Part shown: one piece after another, positions 1 to 12,303 of the stretch
Layout of the letters: the number at the start of each line of letters is the position of its first letter
Numbering within the stretch: position 1 is the stretch's first letter
Source: Aporrectodea caliginosa
Taxonomy: Eukaryota; Annelida; Clitellata; Crassiclitellata; Lumbricidae
NCBI GenBank assembly: GCA_020284085.1
Contig: JACEVL010000671.1
Coordinates: forward strand, 1,814,217-1,878,216
Reading direction: 5' to 3'
DNA length: 64,000 nt
Program-made: the position numbers and the translations under genes
Notes under the pieces: model-generated
What the model saw: only the letters and a program-made list of their open reading frames with translations
The model's database searches: none
What the model was told of the DNA's origin: nothing

Positions 1-42
1 AAATGATCGCACCACAACCAACAACAATATAATAATAATAAT

Positions 43-120
<78 letters not shown>
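1..120. repeat. AAT-rich microsatellite with a shared 30-bp lead
   Basis: The first 30 bases (ATGATCGCACCACAACC...) recur at about 1125-1152 and, diverged and inverted, near 9705-9735. They run into an (AAT)n tract that fills the rest. No gene is visible. Confidence 0.8.
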
Positions 121-123
<3 letters not shown>

Positions 124-136
124 CTACCATCTCTGC

Positions 137-252
137 CTTCTGTATGCCTCTCCCGCTTGGTGGGATTCACTACCGCAAACGACCGTCAAAAACTCCAACG
201 TTTCCTGCTAAGGGCCAAACGACTGGGCTACCTCCCTCCTGAACACCAGGAT

Positions 253-286
<34 letters not shown>

Positions 287-719
287 CAATCAATTCTTTT
301 TATTTTGAAACATCAGCAATAGAATTCACAGTGTAATGCAATAACATGAATAACTTGTATGGTTTCAAAAAAGGAGACCCTGAAGGGATCATTAGATCCC
401 GCTAAATAGGGACACCTAATTACGAAGTCATGTTGCATAAAGAGTGATGGCAGCAATCATATTATTGAATATTTATTTTGATGTGCGGACATGGTAATAA
501 ACATACATTTAGACCGAATGATGGAAGATGCAGACGTTAGACTCCTTCAAGCGGTCAACCAGAACTTTCAACATGTGCTTAGAGGCCTCTTTCCTCCGAC
601 CGTACGTAGGCCATATGCTCTGCGCCCTAGGCCTCATGAATTTGAACTGCCCAAAAAAGATGACCACAATTTCATCTCTAGGGTTCTATTTCGGACTATT
701 CGGTGATTTTAAGATTTAA
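137..719 (+). mobile_element. CR1-like LINE ORF2 3' fragment, interrupted
   Basis: Two pieces of the C-terminal part of a non-LTR retrotransposon ORF2 are visible. At 137-255 one frame reads LLYASPAWW and, after a one-base shift, continues as a stretch containing RAKRLGYLPPEHQ. At 515-703 the frame ends ...PYALRPRPHEF...FISRVLFRTIR, the usual end of CR1-type ORF2 proteins. Between them (about 256-510) lies an (AATC)n tract and unrelated sequence ending in TTTTGATGTGCGGACATGG, which recurs at 1586-1604. It is a dead remnant: 5' part missing, frameshifted and interrupted. Confidence 0.7.
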
Positions 720-841
720 CTCTCAATCTGACTAAAGGCATAAACTTTCATTACCTTCATTATCCCATGTAAACAAGTTGCGGTATGTCAACTTAGTATT
801 TTTAATAAACGAAATCTACTAGTAATAATAACAACAACCAC

Positions 842-1045
842 AACGCTCCAGCCGGAGGGTTGCGGGTTTGAATCCACCTCAAACCGCCGCGTAGAGACCC
901 TGGGCAAGTCCTTCACTCGCAATTGCTCATGCGCTTCGGCGTGAAACTCCGATTCAGTGTCCGCGCTGTAGTCGGGAGCGCCTCTGAGTAGAAATCTTGA
1001 AGGAGCGCTAATAACAAATGCTCATACATACATACATACATACAA
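842..1045 (+). mobile_element. SINE family A (tRNA-derived), 5'-truncated copy
   Basis: It starts inside the tRNA-like head (B-box-like GGGTTTGAATCC), runs through a body with GGGCAAGTCCTTCACTCGC and CGGGAGCGCCTCTGAG, and ends in (CATA)n. A longer copy lies inverted at 41339-41572 with the complete head. Confidence 0.8.
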
Positions 1046-1256
1046 AACAAAACAGTGATATTAGAAATATTGGTATTAATCATGATGTTAGGCCTAATAT
1101 CAAAAAGAAATAATTAGCAAATAAAATGATCGCACCACAACCAACAACAATAGGCCTAGCCTACTGATAACAACGAAGTCGACGACGATGATGATACTGA
1201 CGAAGATGCAGTGACCCGAAGATATATGAACATTGAGACGGGGTTCGAATCCTGAC

Positions 1257-1382
1257 CTCCTTTGGTCTGCATGTTCGGTGGGACCTGTGAGACCTTGAGC
1301 GCCAGACCAAAGGACCCTGGGAACGTCGCACTGTCGCGGACCACAAAGGAACCCGGGTCCTTATCCAGCAACAGGTTGATCG
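1257..1382 (-). pseudogene. Inverted stray copy of a tensin SH2 exon
   Basis: Read on the minus strand this is a 126-bp exon-like segment, the same length as the tensin SH2 exon at 9480-9605 and nearly identical to it. It keeps an open frame, a TTGTTCCAG acceptor before it and a GTCAGG donor after it. It encodes [18 protein letters not shown] and continues [17 protein letters not shown]. The + exon has E for D at DKD and N for D in VRDS. Similarity continues into both flanks (about 1105-1426 versus 9424-9745). No other SH2 exon is seen on the minus strand nearby, so this copy cannot form a domain here. It may be a segmental inverted duplication or an assembly artefact. Confidence 0.8.
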
Positions 1383-1820
1383 CTGGAACAAAACGGAACA
1401 AGTCAGATGCTGTTCCCACCGTCGCTTGCTCTAAGATATTCTATTGCAGTAGCCTAAGCGTATACTACTCAAACTGTGGTCTATGGCCCAATACCCGTGC
1501 TCGTGTGGTTGGCTATGTAGGATAGACTACATGTAAGATCAGATGAGAATATTCTTTAGGCCTAATTGACCAATTGCTATTCGCGTTTTGATGTGCGGAC
1601 ATGGTAATAAATATACATCATCCATTGAGCTGATCAAAACAGCTAAATAGTAGTAATAATAGCAGTTACTAGTTGCAGTAGCAGTTGTAGAACTAAGTAA
1701 TTGTAAGCAAGTAAGAATGTTCTTTATTAAACGCAAGCAAACGCTCAGCGCTTTACATACAAAGTCAGAAATAATTTATGTACAAAGAAAACGATAATTA
1801 GAGGAAAATTAAGTCAACTA

Positions 1821-2391
1821 GAAAACATATGTCTAACTGTACAACATCCTAGCTAAGAAGCCACGCCTGGTAAGGGAATCAAATCTAGGGAGAACACGGT
1901 TATGTGAGCGTGGGCGCAGGTCATAACCAGTGCAATTGACAGTGGGGAGAAGGTCGTGGAGGGTGTGGCTAGTATTTGTTAAGATGTTTCTAAAGAGGTC
2001 TATATCAGCTTTTTGCAAAGCTCCTCAAAGGTGGGGAAAGATTTAGGTAGGAAACCAAGGCGTACCAACTTGCGGACCAGAGCACTCAGAGAGTCAAGTT
2101 CCTGCTTACTGGCAAAGCCCCACCATACTTGGGAACAATAAAGCATGCGGTTGATAGTGGTAGCCCTGACCACATCATGAAGCCTGACCCCCGAAAGCCC
2201 ATGTGAGATCAAAATACGATGGGCATAAAGAGATTGCTTGGCCCGAATGCAAAGTCTTTGAACATACGGGGAAAAACCGAACTTTAGATTTTAGAAGTAG
2301 CACCTCACTGTTTAACCGCTCTTGCGACACCTTGTGGCTCCCAGGGCCGTTGACGTCGAAGTTCACCTTGCTTGAGTGGATTATTGGCTAG
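1821..2391 (-). mobile_element. CR1-like LINE ORF2 3' fragment
   Basis: Minus-strand frames give the C-terminal part of a non-LTR retrotransposon ORF2: a segment with SHGLSGVRLHDVVRATTINR then LYCSQVWWGFASKQELDSL, followed in a second frame by NCTGYDLRPRSHNRVLPRF and FLARMLYS. The order and motifs match the region after the reverse transcriptase in CR1-type elements. A third overlapping frame covers 2175-2366. The frames are broken, so it is a dead, 5'-truncated copy. Confidence 0.75.
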
Positions 2392-2460
2392 CGATGGAAC
2401 GAAAGTGAGGCTTATATAGCGTTTGAAACAGTGAGTTAAAGGTGTCTAAACAGAGCCAAT
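2385..2460 (-). repeat. Interspersed repeat (TCAAACGCTATATATAG family)
   Basis: Minus-strand copy of a dispersed repeat also present at about 10005-10160 (+) and 38430-38580 (+). The shared core is TTTAGACACCTCTAAATCGC, then TTTCAAACGCTAT and CCTCACTTTC. It is non-coding; no termini were defined. Confidence 0.7.
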
Positions 2461-2487
2461 AACAAGGCGCTATATAAATACTTTCAG

Positions 2488-2696
2488 GTCGCTCGTCGTC
2501 TGCCCTCGGTGACTCCTCCGTTTTCGCGCCACTCCAGCGACCGTTCACCTCGCTTGGTCCAGCGCCCCCAAGCGACGCTTTGGGATCCTACCAGTCACAG
2601 AGGCGTATCTACTCATCCGAGACTGTGACCGGAAGTGGTCAGACGGGATATGATGTCCAGCAGCCTGGTCAAGTGTGGTCAAGCGGTGGACAACAG
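2488..2696 (+). CDS. TNS: Tensin exon (disordered region)
   Basis: Only one frame is open between the acceptor CTTTCAG and the donor CAG|GTCAGT. It begins [10 protein letters not shown] and ends [10 protein letters not shown]. It is Ser/Gly/Gln-rich and without a known domain. It ends in phase 0, which selects the non-Gln-rich frame at the start of the next recognised exon unless an exon in between was missed. Confidence 0.6.
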
Positions 2697-5600
2697 GTCA
2701 GTTGTTGGTCTTCTGAAGGCAACAGCTCATCTGTATGAAGTGTTAGCGCCGTCATTTTTCTTAGCCTCTGCGTACCAGGAATAACTCAAAGGGGAAGCAG
2801 AGCAGAAGTTAAACCCGCAAGAGGCAGTCATGGGTGTCAAGGATTAGCGACTTTATTTTCTCAGCCTCAGCTCATGAGCATATATGAGCAATTAAGCAAA
2901 GAAAAATAGTAGGCCTACCTTGTAATTCTAACTGTAATCATCGATGTAAATCTAACTGTAATCATCGATGTAATTCTAACTGTAATCATCGATGTAAATC
3001 TAACTGTAATCATCGATGTAATTCTAACTGTAATCATCGATGTAATTCTAACTGTAATCATCGATGTAATTCTAACTGTAATCATCGATGTAATTCTAAC
3101 TGTAATCATCGATGTAATTCTAACTGTAATCATCGATGTAATTCTAACTGTAATCATCGATGTAATTCTAACTGTAATCATCGATGTAATTCTAACTGTA
3201 ATCATCGATGTAATTCTAACTGTAATCATCGTAATTCTAATGTAATAATGTAATTCTAACTGTAATCATCGATGTAATTCTAACTGTAATCATCGATGTA
3301 ATTCTAACTGTAATCATCGATTTATATAGCGCTTCTTCGATAAATAGACGCTATATGAATCTATATAAAACCAGCATCGAATAAAAGGTTCCTTAAAAGT
3401 CCCTTAAGGTCCCGGTACGAAGTGCAAGCGACTGCAATTTCTCAGTCTCGGCATATGAAGGCGGGTGGCCAGTCTCCTCGCTTGCTGCCTGATATGCCAC
3501 TGACAGTGTATGGTCATTGGTCAATGTACTCATGGGCGTCCGCAGGAATTTTTAGGGAGGGACAAAGTTTTGAATTGTTGGAACGGGATGGGTATTGCCG
3601 AAAGCAACCTATCACGTCACCCTCAGCGCTCGCTCCCGCGATTAGTGGGTCTGGATCCCAACAGCCGCCAACGCTTTTGAAAGCATTTGACATGATATGC
3701 AACCTATTTTTCATTCTGGGATCCTTTTTCAGCGCTGAACGTTTATTTCCACGCTATTTGTATTGTATTGTATCTGGCGCGGATCCCAACAGCCGCCAAC
3801 AAGTAACATCAATGCATGATTATGCAGTTATAGTATTAGAGACTATAGTTATTGTAGCTTTAAGCCTAGATAATGCTGTTTTCAGCTATATCTAATGGGG
3901 CAAACGATTTTATTTCAAAGACGACAACGAGGATTCAGACAACTGTTAAAAATTTCAATGTTTTTATATATTTTAAATTTTTCAGGTTATCTTGATTAGT
4001 TTGGATTAAAAATAAAACTGTGGAAAAAATCATAGACTTTCATTGTTAAAAACCAAGATGATGAGTATTTGTTTTAAATATGTGCAAAATCCAGGGGTCA
4101 AATCCCCCTTACCTCCCTCCGGACGCCCATGAATGTATTCATTATGGCTGAGTTCGCCGAGGGCAGAAATTCCTCAGTGCAAGATCTGTAGACTTGTGGA
4201 ATGGTTTGGGTGATAGTACTATTATATCAGTGGACACTATCACAGCTTCTAAGAGGAAGCTTGGAGGGATCGGCGATTATGGGTTCCAGGTTTATTTTGA
4301 GTAGTTCCAACGGAGTCTTCTGAATACTTAAAACCTTTTGTTATGTTGTGTTATGTGATGTTATATTATGTCATGCCATGTTATGCAATGTTATGTTATG
4401 ACATGTTATGCAATGTTATGTTATGTCATGCCATGTTATGTAATGTTATGTTATGTTATGTTACGTCAAGCGTTGTAATGTAATGTTATATTATAACATG
4501 TCACGTCATGCTGTGCTATGTCATGCTGTGTTATGTAATGTTATATTATGTTATATGTCACGTTATGCTATGCTATGTCATGCTGTGTTATGTAATGTTA
4601 TATTATGTTATATGTCACGTTATGTTATGCTATGTCATGCTGTGTTATGTAATGTTATATTATGTTATATGTCACGTTATGTTATGCTATGTCATGCTGT
4701 GTTATGTAATGTTATATTATGTTATATGTCACGTTATGTTATGCTATGTCATGCTGTGTTATGCAATGCTCTGTTATGGCATTGTATGTCATGCTATGCT
4801 ATATCATGCTGTGTCATGGAATGTTATGTTATGTAATGTTATGTTCTGTTTTGTTATGCTATGTGCTATGCATATATGTGCTGTGCTATGCAATGTTATG
4901 CTATGTAATGGTACATGTATATTATGTTATTGTGTGTTATGTTGTGTGTTGTGTTATGTTATATTGTGTTATGCTAAGTTGTGTAATGTATTGCAATGTT
5001 ATGCTATGCTATGACATGTGTTATTCAATGTAATGTTATGTTGTATGCTGTGCTATGTTATGTTCTGTGATGTTGTGTTAAATAATGTAATGTTACATGA
5101 TTGCAATGTAACCGTTTGTTATGTTATACGACGTGTATGTTATTTTCTGTTGTGTTAAGTTAAGCTGTTGTTTATTATCCGTTTATCCGCAGGCATCGAA
5201 TCAGCAGTTGGTGAATCAACAGTGGCTGCCAATACAACCGTTGTCCCAACAACACAACAGTTCACTCAACAGGAAATACATTATAGACAACAGGTTCAAC
5301 AACAGCAGTTGCAACGACAACAGGAGCAGCAGCAGTTGCTACTGCAAGAACAACAAAGGCAGTTGCAACAACAGCAGGAACAACAAAGGCAGTTGCAGTT
5401 GCAAGAACAACAAAGGCAGTTGCAGTTGCAAGAACAACAAAGGCAGTTGCAGTTGCAAGAACAACAAAGGCAGGAAGAACAAAGGCTGTTGCAACTACAA
5501 GAACAACAAAGGCAGGAAGAACAAAGGCAGTTGCAACTACAAGAACAGCAAAGGCAGTTGCAACAAAAGCAGGAAGAACAAAGGCAATTACAACTTCAAG

Positions 5601-8600
5601 AACAACAAAGGCAGTTGCAGTTGCAAGAACAACAAAGGCAGGAAGAACAAAGGCTGTTGCAACTACAAGAACAACAAAGGCAGGAAGAACAAAGGCAGTT
5701 GCAACTACAAGAACAGCAAAGGCAGTTGCAACAAAAGCAGGAAGAACAAAGGCAGTTGCAAATACAAGAGCAACAAAGGCTGTTGCAACAGCAACAGGAA
5801 CAACAAAGGCAGCTGCTGCAGCAACAGGAAGGAACAACGGCAGTTGCAGTTGCAAGAGCAGCAAAGGCAGTTGCAAATACAACAGCAACAAAGGCAGCAA
5901 CAGTATCACTCACAAACCATACAACGAATGTACGTCGTGGAACAAAAAACCGAGTCCCGTCAACCCGTCGCGTCCCAGACCCTAGACAACCGAGTCCGAG
6001 AGACCTCCTTCTCCTCGGCAATACCAGTCTCCCAGTTCGCCAGCCAGGAAACCTTTCGAGAGACCTCCATCGTAGATCCTCACCGATCTACTCTATCGGA
6101 TGCAGCCTTCCAGGTGGAATCCGCCTCGAAATGGAACGAAGCAGGGAGTGGCTCCCAGTCCAACCAGTATAGCAGCGTACAGCGAAGCGTACAGGGTGGT
6201 AGCGGTGCCCAGGCGGTAGAAGTACAAGGGGTTGGCTCAAACCAAGTGGGAGGACAGGTTGGGGTGAGCCAGGTTGGTGCAAGCCAGGTTGGGGTGAGCC
6301 AGGTTGGGTTGAGCCAGGTTGGTGCAAGCCAGGTTGGGGTGAGCCAGGTTGGTGCAAGTCAGGTTGGTGCAAACCAGGTTTGGGGTGAGCCAGGTTGGTG
6401 CAAGCCAGGTTGGTGCAAGCCAGGTTGGTGCAAGCCAGGTTGGTGCAAGCCAGGTTGGGGTGAGCAGCCAGGTTGGTGGAAGTCACGTAGCGGGACAGGT
6501 TGGCTTGAACCAGTGCGGTGGGCAAATGATTGAACGACGGTATGTGGTTGAGAGGGAGGTGGTTGGGAAACACCAGGGAGGAGGAGGAGCTCATGTCAAC
6601 GTAAACCAAACGGGAGGACAGGTTGGCATCAACCAGTTCGGAGGAACACAGGTGGGAGTGCAACCTATTGGAGGCCAGGTTGGTTTAAACCAGGTAGGAA
6701 CACAGGTGATTGAGCAAAGGTATGTGGTTGAGAGGCAAGTGATTGGCAAGGGTCAAGGAGGGCAACAGGTCGGCACAAACCTATCAGTAGGGCAGGCTGA
6801 CGTAAGCCAAACTGGAGGGCAGATGACCCATGCGATTGGAACAGGACAGGGAGCGTTTCAAACAGCGTACCAGGGCGGTACGCAGACTGGTACGCAGCAG
6901 GCGAGCCATCAACAAGACAACACGTACCAGACAGGTTCGGTTGAGAAGAACATCTGGGTACAGAGTGCCGCTGGTACGCAGTTTGGGACTCAGGATGCTC
7001 AGCAGGGTGGTACAGCGTTCCGACAGCAGCCAGGAGTACGATTTGGAGTGTCTGACATCGGCACGGGCGGGGAAAGCAAGGTACTGTCGAGTCCAAGAGG
7101 GTCTGAGAGGGTGGAAGTGATGTCGATGGATAGAGGTGGGCAGCAGCAGCAGCAGCAGCAGAGTTACTCCTATGGGTTCCAGCAGGTGGGAGGTGCGAGT
7201 GGTGGAGCGGACTGGACGCAGAGCTCTGGAGGAATGAACGATGGAAGATCGACGGCGTCTGCTTCCTATCAGGGAATGGGATCCATTAATCCAGGAGGAA
7301 GGTAGGTGGTCAGCTATTCATATGTGGTCAGTAGATGACCTAATCATAAGTGGTCATTCGGACCATGATCTAATCATAATCTACCGGTAATCTGATCGGA
7401 AATGATGACCTATATTCAGCATCTCTAAGATCTAATCCGATATGACGCAATGATGGCCTAATTGTATCCCCCATCCCCTCGTCACACTTCGTCACGAAAA
7501 CTGATCCCCTCTGAAAATGACGTCACAAAGCTCTGATGTTATCAAACCAAATTTCCATGGCGAAGCAAAATGCTTCCTTCATGTTACATTACCTTCACAT
7601 AGGGAAAGCATGAATATTTTAAAATCTAATGGTGACCAAATATTGAAATAATTAGAAAATTATTAATAATGGTGCCCATATATACATTAAAATAACTAAA
7701 AAAATACTTAAAATTTAATCATCAAAATTAGTGCTGTTATTATTAAAATTAAATTGTTATTAATTGTTAAATTTAATAACATAGACCTCTGTGACATCAC
7801 ACTTCTCAGAGGCCCCCACCCCATGTCACACATCGTCACAAATTTCCGACCATGACCCCCCTAGGTGTGTCATTCATTTATGGACGGCCCCCTTATAACC
7901 AGTTCGGTCTCGTGTAATGCTATTCAGTGTTAATCTTACCTTACGTATCCTGTTTTACATTACCTTGCCATATCACATCAGATCTTACATTAGCCTACCG
8001 TTTCCTGTCCTATCCAAAACCTTATGTCATTACACTTGCCATTCTTGGGCATACTGGCCTACTCAATGCATAGTGCATACTGTCCTACTCACTACCAAGT
8101 ATGCATGCGTTTGACGGAGTACTTGTACACATTCATAGATATATAGACGCATACTGTTCGTGTCCTGTTCAGCTGGACTCTGAGACCGGAAGTGAGGAGT
8201 GGCGGCCACCAGAGAAACGCTTCGGGGTCTTTCGTCGACAGACACGTCTCATCGCCGAGGTTCGGAGGACTCGGTCGAGCACGAACGGCCAGCGCCACCT
8301 GCATAACAGGTCGGTCACACAATAGGACACACACAATACAATACATTAGAATATACAACACAATTGATCCAATACAATATACTATATGAAAAATTGATAC
8401 AATACAATAGTCACTCAAGTATTTTCCTTTAGTCGCGTATAGTACTATATGCAATTAGGCAATGTGATACAATAGATCAAATCGATTACAATACAACAAA
8501 TACAATATAATGCAATAGATAATACACTACAACACAGTACAGTACAATACAAGACTATGCAATACAGCACAGAGGCTGCATGTTACAATTCAATTCGATG

Positions 8601-9820
8601 CAATACAGTAAAATACAATGGAATACTACAATACAATGCAGCACAACGCAAGACGGTTTATGATACAATGGATGCAATATATACAGTACAACAGGCTATC
8701 CAACACAACACAGTTAAACATAATAGAGCATAAGATACAATACAATAGGATAAAGTGCACAATACAATGTATTGTGTGTGAATGTGTTTCTGTTTGTCAA
8801 TAGAATCTGATGGCGCTGAGTGGAGTCACCAACCGCCGCGTTTCGTGCGGGATACATCCAAGTACTGGCACAAGCCGAACATCACCAGGGATGACGGTAG
8901 TTAGCACTCTTCCTCTCCTGTCCATATTCTCGTGATTCTGTCCAGTGGTGTAAATCACGGGGACAGAAGGGGACTGTCCCCCAAAAGTTTTGACTAAGGC
9001 CTATCTGTCCCCTCCAAAAAATGCAAAAATCCGGGCCACGAAAAAATCTGTCCTCCAAAGTGATGTACAAATTTTCGCCTCTGATACTCTTCCTTATTTT
9101 GCTCATTTCCTTGTCTTAGAGCGAGCATGCAGAGTCATGTCGAGTCCAAAATAAAAAATATAATAGAAAGAACTAAAATAGAATGAAATCCGATGGTAGG
9201 CCTATATAATGGAACAGAATAGTATAGAACGGATGTAGAATTGAATAGAGTGGAGTAGAATAAAATAGAATTGAGTATTGTGTTAGAACTTAGAATTGAA
9301 TAATATAGATTAAAATAGAATTCTATTCTATTCAATTGTTTTGCTATCTTGTGCAAGGCAGCGGTATGGAGTAGAACAACAGCATGGCAGACCACTCTAA
9401 TCTTGGGCAATGTAGTGTTGTAGAACAAGCGACGGTCAGAGCAGCATTTGATAATGTGACTTGTTCCATTTTGTTCCAGCGATCAACCTGTTGCTGGATA
9501 AGGAACCGGGTTCCTTTGTGGTCCGCAACAGTGCGACGTTCCCTGGGTCCTTTGGTCTGGCGCTCAAGGTCTCACAGGTCCCACCGAACATGCAGACCAA
9601 AGGAGGTCAGGAATCGAATCCCGTCTCAATGTTCATATATCTTCGGGTCACTGCATCTTCGTCATTATTATCATCGTCGTCGTCGTCGTTGTTATCATTA
9701 TTGCTTTTGGTTGTGGTGCTATCATTCTTATTTGCTTATAAGGCCTATTTATATTTGCTAGCCTATTAATATCATTAGTAATAAGACTTACCAATATTTT
9801 TAATATCATTGTTGTTGTCG

Positions 9821-9907
<87 letters not shown>

Positions 9908-9922
9908 TATTATTATTATTGA

Positions 9923-9992
<70 letters not shown>

Positions 9993-12242
9993 CAAAACCA
10001 TTGTCTTTATTTCTTTGACTAATACGTGGACGAAAACGGCGCTGTCAGCCGTTAGATGGCAACAAACACGAGAAACAATTATTGACAATTATTTCGCTCG
10101 TTTTAGACACCTCTAAATCGCTGTTTCAAACGCTATATATAGTCCTCACTTTCATTCAATCGCTAGGTCGTTCCCTCTAAAGAAGACGACGTCAACGGTC
10201 CTGCCATCCATAAGGTTCTTTAAACACTGAAAAATACTGTTCCACCGCCGCCGCCGCCACCACCACCACGACAATAATTATAATTACTTTCATGATTAAA
10301 GTCTGATTTAACGATTCTAAAAACCGAAAACATCTCACCAATAAATTAGTATCATATGAAAGTGGTGGTGACTGGTCGTTAAAACAAAACCTTCAATCAA
10401 TCACCTGACTGATGATCAATTCATTTGATCCATAGATCGATCTGTGATTGGATATATTTACCTGTGCACAGGTGATCCTCAGGTGGACCTCATTCGACAC
10501 TTCCTCATCGAACCGACTCCGAAGGGAGTCCGACTGAAGGGCTGCAGCACCGAACCGGTTTTCGGTAGGGCAGTCTGTGTTCATGACATTCGGTTTCGTT
10601 TTAGTGTTAATTAATAATAAGCTTATAGAATAGAACGGATTGGAATATAATTGAATAAGATAGAATCGAATAGAATACAATGGAAAGAGATTAGAATTAA
10701 ATAGAATATAATAGAATTGAATGAGATAGAATCGAATAGAATAGAATGGAAAGAGATTAGAATTAAATAGAATATAATAGAATTGAATGAGATAGAATCG
10801 AATAGAATAGAATGGAAAGAGATTAGAATTAAATAGAATATAATAGAATTGAATAAGATAGAATCGAATAGAATACAATGGAAAGAGATTAGAATTAAAT
10901 AGAATATAATAGAATTGAATGAGATAGAATCGAATAGAATACAATGGAAAGAGATTAGAATTAAATAGAATATAATAGAATTGAATTAGATAGAATCGAA
11001 TAGAATACAATGGAAAGAGATTAGAATTAAATAGAATATAATAGAATTGAATGAGATAGAATCGAATAGAATACAATGGAAAGAGATTAGAATTAAATAG
11101 AATATAATAGAATTGAATGAGATAGAATCGAATAGAATAGAATGGAAAGAGATTAGAATTAAATAGAATATAATAGAATTGAATTAGATAGAATCGAATA
11201 GAATAGAATGGAAAGAGATTACAATAGAATCAAATATTATATAATATAATATAATAGAACAGAATAGAATAAAATAGAATAGATAATAATGCTGTTATAG
11301 ATGAATGGATTGATGATTCGATGGATGGATGGAGGGTGGATGGATGGGTTGGATGGATGGATAACTGAATGACATTCTGAATTAACGAATGAAAGCACGA
11401 ATGAATGAGTGAACGAACGGACGAACGAACACAACGAAACGGAAGGAAAGATAGAATGAATGTATAGAATCATTCATGTAGGCATGGACAGATGGAGTGT
11501 AAATCTGTATGCATAAGAGAGCAATGGGCTGTTGCTCCCTTACGCACACAATGATATTATAATACTATATAAAAAGTGATTATACTTATGCTTTGTGTTT
11601 AAATACTGTGAAATATAATTTGTTTTGCTCTTGGAATGAATAAACAAATTGAATTGAATTGAATAATTGTAAATGTAAATGTAATTGTAATCGTAATTGT
11701 AATTGTGATGGTGATTGTGATTGTTACTGTGATTGTAAGTTAAAGAAATTATTCTGTAATTTGTCTGAATTGTGAATGGATATTATTGCTCTGTTGTCGA
11801 CAGCCAGCCTGGCCGCCTTGATCTACCAGCACGCTATGACCCCGCTCTCCCTCCCTTGCAAGCTGAGGCTCCCCGAAGAAGGTGAGTAGGACTTTGGCTT
11901 AAGCACTCAACTACTTACTCACTCACTAACGAACTATCGCCGTCATCATCATAATAATAATGGCTTTTAAGAGATTCTCACAAGGCTCTATAAACCTTCA
12001 GATACGTTGGCGTAGCCTAATTATCATTATTTTCGTAGTTGTCATCGTCGTCGTCGTCATCATCATCATCACCACCACCTTAATCAACATCATCATTATC
12101 ATTAACATCATTGTCATCATCATCATCATCATCATAATGATCATCATCGCCATCATCATTATAGTCATCGTCGTCGTCGTCATCATCATCGTCACCATCA
12201 TCATGACCACCACCTTAATCAACATCATCATTATCATCATTG

Positions 12243-12303
<61 letters not shown>

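Noticed and set aside
2915..3229. 104-codon minus-strand frame (MITVRITS repeats)
   Set aside because: It is the 24-bp tandem repeat read without stops; not a gene. The array was also considered as CRISPR-like and rejected: there are no unique spacers and it is in a eukaryotic intron.
4453..5033. Overlapping 100-168-codon Met/Leu/Cys/Tyr frames
   Set aside because: They arise from the TTATG satellite in several frames at once, with no non-repeat sequence.
5262..5909. 215-codon minus-strand Val/Ala/Leu frame
   Set aside because: Antisense shadow of the Gln-rich tensin repeats.
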